Source: Sclerodactyla briareus
Taxonomy: Eukaryota > Echinodermata > Holothuroidea > Dendrochirotida > Sclerodactylidae
Direction of reading: 5' to 3'
NCBI GenBank assembly: GCA_026419785.1
Contig: JAODTK010005810.1
Location: 1 to 64,000 of the forward strand
Length of the DNA stretch: 64,000 bases
The notes beneath the pieces were generated by a model. It saw only the letters and a program-made list of their open reading frames with translations, was not told the DNA's origin and did no database searches. The position numbers and the translations under genes were made by a program. This document shows positions 46,690 to 57,802 of this stretch, one piece after another. Positions within the stretch are counted from its first letter, which is position 1. Each line of letters starts with the position of its first letter.

Positions 46690-47468
46690 AAAATGAAAAA
46701 AGAGCTGTTCTGAGTCATTTCGGCAAATATGCACTTCCTCCATACGTGTCATCTACAAGTGCGGTGAGCATATGGAAAGGCCACAAGGAGAACTAGGTTT
46801 TTGACACGATTCATGTTGCACCCACCAATGCTGGAATCCAACTGGCATGCACATACACCAATGGTTACTTTCAATCCTTATTGTTTATAACAGACTGGCT
46901 TCGCCTACCTGACGTGCTGCTTCTCGATGAAAGCTATATGCAACGAAGAACAACAGGGCAGGGGATCGTGCACATCAGTATGGAGGTTCACGTGATTGAC
47001 GATTGGCGTAGGCGCGGAGGTAGGGCAAAAAATTTCTGAGTCATGTAAAATGTGAACAAATTTTTTAACGGAAACGAATCTAAAAAAAGGGACCAAATTT
47101 TTCTGCGGACATCGCATAATAATAAAGATTCGCGCTGCACGCGCTGTTTTTATGACTTATTTTCGGCCAATATACTTTTTCTTCATACATGTCATCTACC
47201 GTGCGTAACCATATGAAAAGTCCAAGGAGAATTTTGTTTGGGTCACGATTCATGTTGCGCCCACCAATGCTGGAATCCAACTGGCATGTACATAACTAAT
47301 GGCTAGAGTTTAGTCTACTTCTAATTCTTATTGTTTATAACAGACTGACTTCGCCAGTTTAGCATTATATATTGGCGCGTAGGTGCGGCAAAACATTTTT
47401 AGAATTGTGACGATTTCTTTTTAACGGAAAAAATAATTGAAAAACGACCAACATTTTCTGCTGACTAA
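46690..47468 (+). repeat. Tandem pair, about 437-bp unit
   Basis: The two units share CATACGTGTCATCTAC or CATACATGTCATCTAC, ACGATTCATGTTGC, CCCACCAATGCTGGAATCCA, TTATTGTTTATAACAGACTG, GACTTCGCC, ATTGGCG-GTAGG and an ACGGAAA word, in the same order. They are spaced by about 437 bases (markers at 46,824 and 47,249). The second unit is shorter in its middle. No coding signal is seen. Confidence 0.88.
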
Positions 47469-47755
47469 CTCGATTTTCTCGATTTTTCCGTGAAATGCAC
47501 ACATTTTCGACGACAGTCATGTTCAAGCAAATTTCCGACGTGAGGGACGCGGGAAACCTCTAACCAAATTGGAAGGGTCCTCTATGGGCAGCGGAATACC
47601 TCTAAAAATAGTGATATGGTAGGAATAAAGGCCACGATAAAGAACTGCCCAGGGACAGTTCACTGACTATAATCGGTGGTATTCACCGATGTCCTTTCTC
47701 TTTCGGCACTGAATTCGATTAATTTCGTGCCCCACGATCCCCTCCGTTTGCGCAT

Positions 47756-48136
47756 GTGGACAACGAGGGTTGCGACTGCGATGGTCGTCATCACTGCTGG
47801 AGTCCACCATTTCGAATAATTGTGTCTAGTCGTGTGTTGTGCGAAAACCGAACCTCGTGTAATCAATCATTCAGCAATCAAACAATGAACATCACCTATA
47901 CCACTGTCTGGACATGCATTTCTTCAGACGAAATATTCGAATTGGATATTGATTCAGACGCTACTTTGGCACGGTTGATATATTCAATAAAAAATAGATT
48001 TGACCATCCCAAACGATTTTTCATGGTCGAATTTTATTCCCCGTGGCATCTGACGGATACGGAAAGACGGATCCTGTTCGGAACAGGAAGGTGTCTACTG
48101 CGTATCCGTCAGCAGTACGGAAGTAAATTGACGTGA
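47756..48136 (+). other. Unrecognised open frame over an inverted-repeat segment
   Basis: The plus strand is open for 126 codons. The opposite strand is open over 47,866-47,660 with a hydrophobic stretch (AVMTTIAVATLVV) followed by a basic RKRR, as in a single-pass membrane protein. Neither matches a family I know. The 3-prime part contains a 12-bp perfect inverted repeat with a nested palindrome (48,050-48,112), which is more typical of a small DNA element than of an exon. A coding role is possible but weakly supported. Confidence 0.2.
48050..48112. repeat. Nested hairpin
   Basis: CTGACGGATACG (48,050-48,061) is the exact complement of CGTATCCGTCAG (48,101-48,112). Inside the loop CCTGTTC-G-GAACAGG (48,073-48,087) is a second perfect palindrome. 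The arrangement could fold as a cruciform with a side stem. Confidence 0.9.
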
Positions 48137-48348
48137 CGTAACGGAACTGAACCTATCCAGTGTGGACAGGCCTTCACTCATCCTACCGTTACAAAACTTT
48201 ACAGATGTTCCCCCAACTTATCAATAATAACATATAGTACGTCATTGGATGAATTAGTTTAGTTTTCGAAGAGTGATGACAGTTTGAAAATATGCCGTGA
48301 TGATAGAGCTATGGGGAGAATGCTGTCCACGCCCTCCAGAGTTCAGGG

Positions 48349-48662
48349 GTGATAATGCTCACTTACAACATAAACATGATTTGGTCAGCTTACCAAGGTG
48401 GCCCTGATAATGCATACCCACACAGTAAAGACTACTCTCTTGGAAGAGGAGGCCTTTCCTTGCCTGAGTGCCGTGTGTTCTTTCATCTCTTTATGAACAC
48501 GTGTTTGATTGTCCTCCAGACTATACATCAGTCATATCTCTATCCTGGCTAAAGAGAGACCCTGCATGGCTGGAGCGTACCTCGTTGAATGAGCCTCCCA
48601 GGCTCCCAAAAACGCCATCACTAGATGAGAAAATAGTGCATGCCCTAAGCAATATCAGCTGA
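48349..48662 (+). other. Possible decayed exon, product unknown
   Basis: Two overlapping plus-strand frames (67 codons from 48,349; 64 codons from 48,468) have ordinary protein composition. The second ends in LNEPPRLPKTPSLDEKIVH before a stop at 48,660-48,662, followed at once by C-rich sequence. The switch of plausible frame around 48,470-48,500 could mean a frame shift in a once-coding segment. I cannot name a family, and chance is a fair alternative. Confidence 0.2.
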
Positions 48663-49157
48663 TACTGCCCAACCCTCGGAACCCCCCCCCCTCCTCCTCC
48701 TAGACTGAAACTTATGATATACCTAAAAAGAGAGATGGGGACAAGTAAGTCGCACTTGTGACTCAGGTTGAAAAATGAAGGTGATTTGCCATGACTGAGT
48801 GACTACCTTTCATTGAGTTCGTACAGTGGCTTGCCTGAAATTAATCGACTTCCCCCATATTTTCAGTTGAATGAATTTTGACAAAATTTAGTGACTTTTC
48901 CACCTCTGCCTAAAAATAGAGATACACCTAGCAAAGCGGACGACCGCTAGGGTACCTGCAGGGGCCCAGGATTCAGTAAAATCTATATTATCAAATTATA
49001 ATATAAAACCAATTAATGCAACGCTAATTAGCATCAGCCTCCAACAAAAAAACCCCAGGATTTGTTTTCACGAAATGTAAATCCAGTAGGCCAGAATTGT
49101 ATATTCGTATATAGACAACAGCAACTAATCATGAACTGATCACACAAACCTCGTCTA

Positions 49158-51756
49158 CAGTGGCGTAGCCAGAGATTTTTTAGTAGGGGGGCCATGGGGG
49201 TGCCGGGGTCTGTGAGTGGGGGGGGGGGGGAAAATCCAATGAGATTCAATATGTTCACCATCTAAGCGAGGCGCTACCCCGGGTTGGCGCGCGGCGTAAA
49301 AGAAATTTTTTGATTTGAGAGACCTCCCAGATGGCCGGAAACGGCATTTCTCGCGTATTTTGTGAGTAAACACAACCAAAAAATTCTGAATGATTGTTTC
49401 ATTTTTGGATTCTGGAGAAACTTCTGATGGTCCATTAAGGTGCTCCTGTGTTGAACCCACGTTAACGTTAGTACTAAGTGGACAATTTTGCAAGTAGTGA
49501 TCTGAAATATACTATATTTTTTGTACCGTTGATGCATGGACAAAGATTGTTTCCCCCCTGCGCGTATGGAATTTGACCCTTTCATATACTACCCCACAAT
49601 TGTTCAGATAAGTCATGATTCTACCAAAAGCTCATACTTAATACATGCATGATGAGTAAAATGAACAATTGTTTTGGATCTACCAGGTCTACCACTTGCA
49701 CACAAACGAGGTGCAGCATCCCAATTGCCAAGATCAAGGCTATAGATTGATGTGTGCAGAGCTTCTTAGGGGGTACAAGTAATATATTACTTTTGGTGTG
49801 CGTAAATATGGGTCATTTTGTGGAATAAGAATTGTGAAATCTATTTCTCGCCAACATCGGATTAGCCCAGAAGCTTGTCTAGAAACGCCTGATCGAGCTG
49901 AAATGTTTTCTACTGAGTGGACAGGATACTGTGATGTAGAATGAGGGCAATTCTTCAGAGGAAATTATGAGAATTATATTTTGTCGATTTTGATGTAAAT
50001 ACGATAACACGATCCCATCACATGCCATGTACGGTTGTGGCCATGATGAGTAAAAGTGATTGTGGCACCTTATAGCACATGCCCAATACTTCGAGGCGTT
50101 GATACAACCTTTTTTTCCAAAGGGGGGAAGGCGATATTCATGCTCTGAATCGAGAAGCGAGTACAGACCAGACCAATCCCCTATTGCGGGCGAGCGTACT
50201 TCATAGGCCGCATAGCTCAAAGGTCCTCTCGCGTGGGTCAGGGCCCGCTTTCAGGCCATGGAAGCGTCGGATCTAGATACTCTCTATGTACAACCGGGCT
50301 CATTTGGGAACATTTTATTTATCGTGATTTCGGTGAAATATTCTAAGAATATTACTCAGACAAAACTCCATAAATTCTGATGTCATCATAACAGACGTCT
50401 GGAATATTAATGGACCTGGTCATGTCATGTATGTCAACCCTTATGATGTAAACGAGGGCTAACGTCTGTGGTTACCACAAACACACACCACAACACAAAC
50501 CACAGAACAAGACCTAAAGTATGCGTAGCACACATCATGAGCGCGCATGCGCAAGAAGTCCTTTCGTCTTAGGTCCACGCAGGTCGCTTAGGGCGGGGAT
50601 CAGTACACAAGGCAGACCAATCCCTATGTGCGCACAGCGGATAACCCTCATGGACGCCAAGTCCTCGTCGTCGTGGGTCGCAGGGCCCCAGCCTTAGTGC
50701 CCTGGAATCTGCAGGATTCTAGAGGCTTCTCCGCAGTCTGAGGCCATTTGGGAACATTTATTGTGATTTCTGTGACAAAATTTCATAGAACAATATCAAG
50801 AAGATTCATAAATTCCGTGCATCATAGAATCACTTCTAGGAATTGACATCAGCACAGGTCTACCCGGCCGTCGTATTGCAACGAATCCCGAAATGAATAA
50901 TCTAACAGGGGAAAAGTATAAGGTATGATCAGTCGAACCGATATTCACGATCACCGGATCCCCGCCCTTTTGACTCACATTTGATTGATGATACGCTATT
51001 TCATCTTTTCCCATGATGAGTACAATAAGTCCATATTGCTTGGTGGGCTTCTGAAAAAAAAAAAGTCAACAGAGGCCCAAAAGTCATGTGGAAACACGGA
51101 TAAGGCCCATAATGGTCCATCTGATGAAATTTGGTATGTAGCTTTCTTATCGGGAGTACCAGAACCTTAATTATTCTATGTTTTTCCAATGTAGAGACCT
51201 GGATCTTTCATTTTTTTTGTTGAAAAAGAAAAATATTTTGAACAGTGGATACCCTATCACTTTCAGCTTGTTACAAGATAATTGGAACCCCACTTGGATG
51301 AAACATGTGTCTTTCTCATAAGTACGATCCCTTTGTTTTGGGATCAAAACAAAAATCTTGTTACACGATAATCTAAGAAACCGTTTTTCAAATCAAAAAT
51401 TATTAAGCTTTTTAGCATTTCGATTGAGGTGAACCATGGTGCAGATGGGTCAAGGTTTGGTCCTGAACAAGCATCTGGACCCTGACTGTATATAGGCCTA
51501 CTACTACGTTTGTTTCCGTTTGATACGAGAAAAGGTAATCGCCGTTGAGGCGAGGATTGTGATAATTTTAATGAATTTTGGTTTAAAATTAAGTCACTTA
51601 ATGACAATTGGTCAATTGTGGGGGTTTGAACAGAGTGTAGCACTGGTAAAAAAGTATTTCCCCATTCTCCAGTGGGGGGCAATGGGGGGGGGGCGACCGA
51701 TTCATTGGGGCCTCGTTCCCCCAGCCCCGCCCCCTCCCTTCGTAGCTACGCCACTG
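49158..51756. mobile_element. hAT-like element with near-perfect 8-bp target duplication
   Basis: The left end CAGTGGCGTAGCCAGAG and right end GTAGCTACGCCACTG are inverted complements over about 12 bases. Flanks are CTCGTCTA (49,150-49,157) and CTCTTCTA (51,757-51,764), matching at 7 of 8 positions. G runs lie just inside both ends. The left 810 bases recur inverted at 32,870-33,640. Two related blocks about 440 bases apart (50,155-50,370 and 50,600-50,800) share CAGACCAATCCC and CATTTGGGAACATTTAT. No transposase-length frame is present. A composite of two neighbouring elements cannot be fully excluded. Confidence 0.7.
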
Positions 51757-51799
51757 CTCTTCTATAGTTTTTCTCGTCTCTCTGCATAGCATACTCATC

Positions 51800-52020
51800 A
51801 ATATATATATATATCTATATTATATATAATATATATCATCTTATCTATATAATATTATATATATATAGTATATTATATCTAATATATATATAAAAAAAAA
51901 AAATATATATATTATATATATATATATGATATAAATATATAATATCTATATATATATATATATCTATATATAATATATATATATATTATATATATATATA
52001 TATTATATATAATATATATA
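51800..52020. repeat. Long TA-rich tract
   Basis: About 220 bases of TA with occasional CT, GA and one A10 interruption. It begins about 40 bases beyond the end of the hAT-like element. Confidence 0.97.
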
Positions 52021-53040
52021 GCCACAATGATCAGACCAGTAGGGCACACTGCACAATTCCCATGGTGGAGGCATTTTTAGTACAACGGATGGCGACACTT
52101 GACTCACAGGTAATATAAAGACCCCCGTGATCTCAACATACTCACTCGAAGAGAGAAGAAGCAGAAAAAGAAAATAATAATAAAGAAATAAAGCTACCAA
52201 ACTACTACTGAATGAAAATGCTTACCATAATTTTGCTTTCATAGATATGGCACCCGTGCTGGAGCTTACAACTTCCCGTTCTGTTTCCTATGATTCAAGG
52301 GGGAGGGGGGGGGGGGGTCGGTTGGTTTTTCTTCTAAGTGACGGGAATGCTCTTTCTGTGGATCAGGGCTATTGAACAATTAGTGCTTTCAAGGCCCCAA
52401 CTCGAGGAATCCCTCATTCTGTTAATCGTCTGGTCTCTAGATGACCAGGCGAGTTTGCACGGTGGGTGGGGTTGGGGGTGGAAGAATGAGTTTTCTTTGT
52501 CTTTAGGTTTTGTTGTGTATTCCTGATTTGTGACAATTTTTTGTGTTGTGGGGATACAATCGGAAATGCGTCATCCTTTCACCTAATGAGTGATTCTCCC
52601 GTGATTCTGATGTTCGATTGCGATTTTGTTTTGTCACTACGTATTTCTCCGTTTTATATGCTCATTGGTGTTTTGAAACAGAAGAGCACGAATACGAAAC
52701 CAAAGGAAAAAAAAAAAAGGTGACTGTGTCTCAATCTGGCGCGCACATATAAACTCCTGAGCTCCACCTGTTTGCCGCTCTCTTCTATTGTTTCACTGTC
52801 ATAAACTTCCAATCCTGACACCTGGTTAAGTGGATTACAGTGACTTTATTGAGGGGGGTCTATTTCCCGTCTTCCCGTTCAGACTTTACGATTGTCTGTG
52901 GGATGCACAAATCTTGACAACTTGTTGGATACCTACTGCCAAACACGACTCATGGAACATTTAGAAATAGCGATTTCGTGGGGTAATAACATCCACTACA
53001 TTTTAACCCCCCCCCTCCTCCTCGTACAAGTGGGATACGC
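52021..53040. other. No gene seen
   Basis: Unique-looking sequence with a G run at about 52,300-52,317 and an A12 run near 52,709. The short frames have no recognisable content. Confidence 0.45.
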
Positions 53041-53043
53041 ACA

Positions 53044-53280
53044 GTGTTGCCGTCTAAATACCAAACAATTGCGGTGTGGGGAGTGGGGGTTCTATTATTC
53101 GCTTTAGGATGGACGGGGGTTCCAAAAATTTCTGTCAAGAGTGTAGGTATTAGGCCAAGTGCAGAAGTCCTTCGTGTCATGTGTGGTAGAAAGGGTTACC
53201 GAACCAACAAGAATAGGAAGGCGTCGTTGGCTCGGTTACAGAGCTATGGGCGTCTCGAGCCGTCTGTGAAGGCCGGTTAG
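53044..53280 (+). other. Open frame with a SAP-like segment, function unknown
   Basis: The frame gives 78 residues. Residues 37-70 (RPSAEVLRVMC... followed by KNRKASLARLQ) follow the spacing of a SAP-type helix-turn-helix: an L-x-x-x-C/L helix, a G-Y/L turn, then K/R-A-x-L-x-x-R-L. SAP domains bind DNA and occur in host chromatin proteins and in proteins of some mobile elements. The N-terminal 30 residues are hydrophobic and may not belong to it. It could be a remnant of the recombinase-bearing element whose fossil lies at 54,730, but the link is only proximity. Confidence 0.25.
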
Positions 53281-53284
53281 TGTT

Positions 53285-53735
53285 CACCAATGATGTAAAC
53301 ATTCAGAGGCAAACCTACCTTAGACCATAACAGCGTGTCTTGTTGGATAATTCCACCTAAATTCTCCGGGGAGGGAATTGCTAACCATAGTCCCACCCCT
53401 TATTGTGGTTGTGGAGCACCAGTGTCCCGCAATATGCATATTCAGTTTAAGTATCAGCCCCTCTGTCAGTTTCATACTTTTAAGGTTTGTTGGTATAGAT
53501 ATTGGGAATTGTGGGGGTAGCAAAGGATACGCTGATAGCTGGCAGGTTAGAACCAGGATTACGGTTAGGGGTTTTAGAATCTTGTAGGCAGAAAGTCTTG
53601 GCGTGGTTGGATAAGAGAGGTGTGACAACCGATGATTAAATATTGAACTTTAATAATATTAACATTGACTGATACTAAATAAACAAACCGATAATGATGT
53701 TGTAAAAAATTGCAGATAAGAAAGTACCTTTTCAA
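53285..53735. other. No confident gene
   Basis: The plus strand is open at 53,335-53,520 with several Cys and His residues (YCGCGAP, CQFHTF) but no recognised finger spacing. The rest is featureless. Confidence 0.35.
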
Positions 53736-53739
53736 CCGA

Positions 53740-54375
53740 TAAGAAGTAAACATATCTTCAAGGTTTACTAAGGGTTAAACCATACCCCACCAAGTTTCAA
53801 GAAAATCAACAATTTTAGAAGGCTGCATTCACTAGGCAAATTAGACAACATGAATGACCTCCAATGCCCAAATCTTTGTTTAAAAAATGTGCGGGACTTA
53901 AGGTGGACCTTATTCACAAAGTTTCGTGGAAATCTGACAAACTTCAAAACATTCGCATAAACTATGCAAAGTAAACAAAATTAATTTAGCATATTTTACG
54001 CTGAAAACAGTTCATTACCTAATAAACCTGTAGGCTATGTGTCAAACCACAATCACCATAGCTCTACAGTTTGCCCGTAATCTGGCTATTGAGCTCAACA
54101 CAATAAAAAACATAAAATAGTGCTAATTACCCTAATAATTAGGGACTTTCGCGCCCAATTTAAATCGGAACGTGTACACCCAACCCCGATACTACACACA
54201 AAATTTCATCAAATCAGGCCTACTGTTTCGGAGAAATCCCAGAAATCCTGCTAACGCGAATGTGTGACACACACACATACACACACTCACACATACATAC
54301 ACTTACACGCAGAGTGATAACTAAGACTCTTTCTCAACTTTGTTCAAGCGAGAGAAAAACACACCGAAATGCTTC
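53740..54375 (+). repeat. Family A repeat, complete or nearly complete copy
   Basis: The words CACCAAGTTTCAAGAAAATC, AAAGTTTCGTGGAAATCTGACA, GCTAATTACCCTAATAATTAGG and CGTGTACACCCAACCCCGAT match the copy at 18,375-19,085. The CA tract lies at 54,267-54,305. The end GTGATAACTAAGACTCTTTCTC...GCGAGAGAAAAAC matches the right end at 11,020-11,055. Confidence 0.9.
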
Positions 54376-54729
54376 TTACTGGAAGGCAGTAGTAGAAAAT
54401 AAGAAAGCTAATTCGTATGATCTCTGAAGAAATAAGTGCGGTAAGTTGACTTTCAAAAACAGAAGTGGTTGGGAAGGAGGACCCAAAGCAATTCGGCAAA
54501 CTACGTTAAAAGTTTTACATGGGACTCATCCATTGGAATAAGCGATAATGTGATGATGTTTTCTATGAAAAAATGCAGTGAAAGATTGCATGTTTTTAAA
54601 AGCTTAGAATGTGACATAAAACAAGGTTAATGGAACGTAAGTCCAAGCTATGCTGCCAATTCCACAGAATTACCTAAATCTGTTCTTGTATCGACCCCTA
54701 ATTCAGTAGTGTGAGGTCTAATCCAGCCT

Positions 54730-55150
54730 TTGTCTAGAGGCTTAGTGTATGTACAAACCAAAATATGGCAAGGAATCCCAACGCACAGTTGCGTTCTGTT
54801 AAGTTGGCAGCTTATCCGGATGATAGCTTTGTGTGTTTTTCTTACTCTTAAAGAGTATCTGAACAGAACTGCAGGTTTCAGAAAGGGCCATGATCAGTTG
54901 TTTTTTAAGACACAGGCCAGTCATGAGCCAATTTATCGTGATACTATTTCAAGGTGGTGAAATGGTTTTTTGAGTATTATCAGGAATAGAGTTCTCAGTT
55001 TTCTGCTCACGGCACAGAGCAGCATCGTGTTCTGCAGCAGCGAGTGCGAGGTTTCCAGTGGATGATATTTGCCCATGCTGGATGGGCTTCAGAAATGACA
55101 TTTGCTTAATTTTATGAGAAGATATTATTACTAACTCTTCGTTGATGCGA
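54730..55150 (+). pseudogene. Fossil tyrosine recombinase fragment (DIRS-, Ngaro- or Crypton-type element)
   Basis: The plus strand encodes TLKEYLNRTAGFRKG and then YRDTISRW, phrases typical of the catalytic domain of tyrosine recombinases carried by animal mobile elements. Further recombinase-like words continue to about 55,150 in other frames. The gene is broken, with at least several breaks, and only the C-terminal part is visible. No terminal repeats or reverse transcriptase were found nearby, so a DIRS/Ngaro retroelement cannot be told from a Crypton. The degree of decay suggests an old copy. Confidence 0.65.
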
Positions 55151-55452
55151 AGTTCTGCAGGTAATATTACTGGGTAAATTATGAGAGTGTTAGTAGGAGA
55201 AGAAAAGTTGCCCATGAACAATTATCTAATTTTTTGAGGCTCCTTCTTTCAGAATGTTTCCTGATTATAAATGGACAATGTACAAGACTTGGTAAATATT
55301 TGTAAGAAGATCTAGCTTTCTGTTGTTTGCATGGCGTGATTCAAAGTTCACATGAGCCTACCGAGTGCTGAAATGAGGAGATTGTAAGTACATAATTAGC
55401 TCGAGGCCTAAGGGAATCAGGGCTGTGTTCAATCGGACTTTGTTTACAAGGG

Positions 55453-55555
55453 ACGAGGGGGGTTATGTATGCCTAGCTCCCTTTCCCACCTTTTGGGTCC
55501 TGCTTTGAAGTATGACAGTAACGTTCACAATGCCGCTCTCACATAACCCCCTCGT
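55453..55555. repeat. Inverted repeat at the start of copy B
   Basis: ACGAGGGGGGTTATGT pairs with ACATAACCCCCTCGT, 15 bases with one bulged G, across about 72 bases. It corresponds to 267-371 in copy A. Confidence 0.8.
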
Positions 55556-56207
55556 ACTTCAAGTCAATATAATTTCAAGGGACCGTCGGCCCTAAATTTC
55601 ATTAGGCTCGTTCAATTATGGAATTGCCATTAATTTTCTGGCCAATTAGGGTCTATGCCACAGAAATCAGTCCCCACAAATAACAAATCTCGGCCAAGCA
55701 TCTCCGTCAAGCAACTGAAAATAGGTAATCATTCCGCTTCTGATGGCAACTAAAAAATTTCACACTCACTATATAGTGACACTATATATGCGGATATAGC
55801 GAATCATTTCAGTGGCAACGTCTGCTGGGTAGGCTAATATGCTTTTTACAGAGCGTGCCACCATCAGACAACAAATCGAACACGCCATCCCTCTCCTCTT
55901 GCTACTTAAAGCTTTTTGGCTGCCTGAGCAAGACCAAACCCAGCAACATGGAATGGCCCCCAAGGTCGATGCTAAGTAGGGTGATATGCAATCAAATCAA
56001 GGCCTTGTCCCGACAGATGAAGACAACTTCCCAGATATCCCCCTCAAATGCATTGTAACAAGTAACGACTAATTCTTTCTGCTGATGGCACTTTGCATGC
56101 TCTTAGTTTTTTCGGGGGGGACCTTCATAACAACAACAAAGTTACTAGTAGCAACAACAATCAAAAAACAATAATCTGATAATTGTTTCATAGGGACTGT
56201 TGGAAGA

Positions 56208-56254
56208 ACCCTATCATCTATCTATCATCTATCTATCTATCTATCTATCTATCT

Positions 56255-56290
<36 letters not shown>

Positions 56291-56350
56291 CTGTTGTCTG
56301 TCTGTCTGTCTGTCTGTCTGTTGTCTGTCTGTCTGTCTGTCTGTCTGTCC
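56208..56350. repeat. ATCT and CTGT microsatellite in copy B
   Basis: Two ATCT runs, then two CTGT runs. It sits at the same internal position as 886-960 in copy A. Confidence 0.97.
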
Positions 56351-57577
56351 TGAGATCGCCATCGATTGATAGATCGATTTATGGATCGATTCATGTATCT
56401 GTTTATAGATCGATCTATGGATTAATAGATCTATAGATCTATCGTCTAGTCTGTAAATTGTTGCTTCTTGGGCCACAAAATGTTCGTGTCTGGTGATCTC
56501 GACCAGACTAGTCACGATTTTCATTGACTGATGGGTCATCACTGACCAGCTAAAGGTCATGGTCAAATGGCATTATAGGGGCACAATTAGCCAATAAGTG
56601 GGGAACTGCAAAACGCAGCTACTCTAAAAATTTTGGTGCACCGTGCTGATGTTCGGCATAATTATGGTCTGAAAGCCGTACCTTCGGGTGGTCAGGAACT
56701 TCTGGTCAAGGTCCCCCTTGGGCCCGATGGGCTATTTTATGAAATATCACACCAATGGTACTTGAAATGCATAACCTCCCACCAATCTTCAATTGTTTTT
56801 CTTTAACGTTACATGTTATGGTCCTGGGTAGAGGGCCATTAAGGTGTTTTAAAAAACAGTAACATCAGATGAAAAGAAGCAAAAACAGTTCGTTTCTCTG
56901 ATGGATGTTGAGCTATACTGGGACCGAATGCGTCATCGACTTTTGAGACATCTTTGACTATGTGAAGGTCAAGGCCATTTAAGAGGCACAATAAGCCACT
57001 GTTTGAAAAATTGCCTTTTTCCTCTCAATTGGTTATTCTCCGATGGATGGTGACCAAACTAGCAGATAGAGTAAACAATGTTTATTGAATGCTAAAGACC
57101 ATCTTTGGCCATATGAGGATAAAGATCCAGGTTGTTACAGGGTTACAATAGGATATTGTTTGTTTGAATCTGCCTTCTTAGCCTCATTGTCGCGAACATT
57201 TAACACAAGTTTACAATTCGTCTTGGTTTTTCAATTTGTGCAGTTGAGCATCAGCTACTAATAGATTTCGTTGACCCTCGTGACCTGGGACGTGGGTCCT
57301 CTACTCCAAGTGCAAACTTTGTGTCAAGAATGAGCTCTCTACATCATTTCGTTGCACGTTATTGTACTCACAGCTTTTCGTATTCGGCCACTGTTGTGAA
57401 GTTTGGTGACCTCAGACCGACCCCAATAAAAGGGGGATATGGTACTCACATAGCAACCCTTCATGCCAAGGATGATAGGTCTCATTGTTCGTTGCACCAG
57501 TCATTGTGGTCACAAGCTCAGAAGCCTCACCCTCTATACTGTAACCTACAGTCGAATCGTTCTTACAATGAAACGGC

Positions 57578-57606
57578 CCCCCCCCCCCCCCCCCACAAAC
57601 ACACAC
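57578..57606. repeat. C run plus CA tract
   Basis: About 17 C residues followed by CACAAACACACACACA. Copy A has a shorter version at 2,237-2,252. Confidence 0.93.
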
Positions 57607-57802
57607 ACAATGCCGCTGCAATCATTGCAATTGAGTTGCTTTATTTAGGAGGGGAATTTCTTTGTCACTGGTGAGGTGTATGTCACCCAAGTTCGAGAGA
57701 ACCAAAAGGTGAGATTTTATCTCACAGTAGTCAAACGAGCGCCTCCATCGATTCTCGCGGAACTTCAAGATAATTTTGGCCTGAACTCATATGCCTCCCT
57801 AC

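Noticed and set aside
54949-55221. Minus-strand frame with an MGNFSS start suggesting N-myristoylation
   Set aside because: It is antisense to the tyrosine recombinase fossil, which accounts for its open reading.
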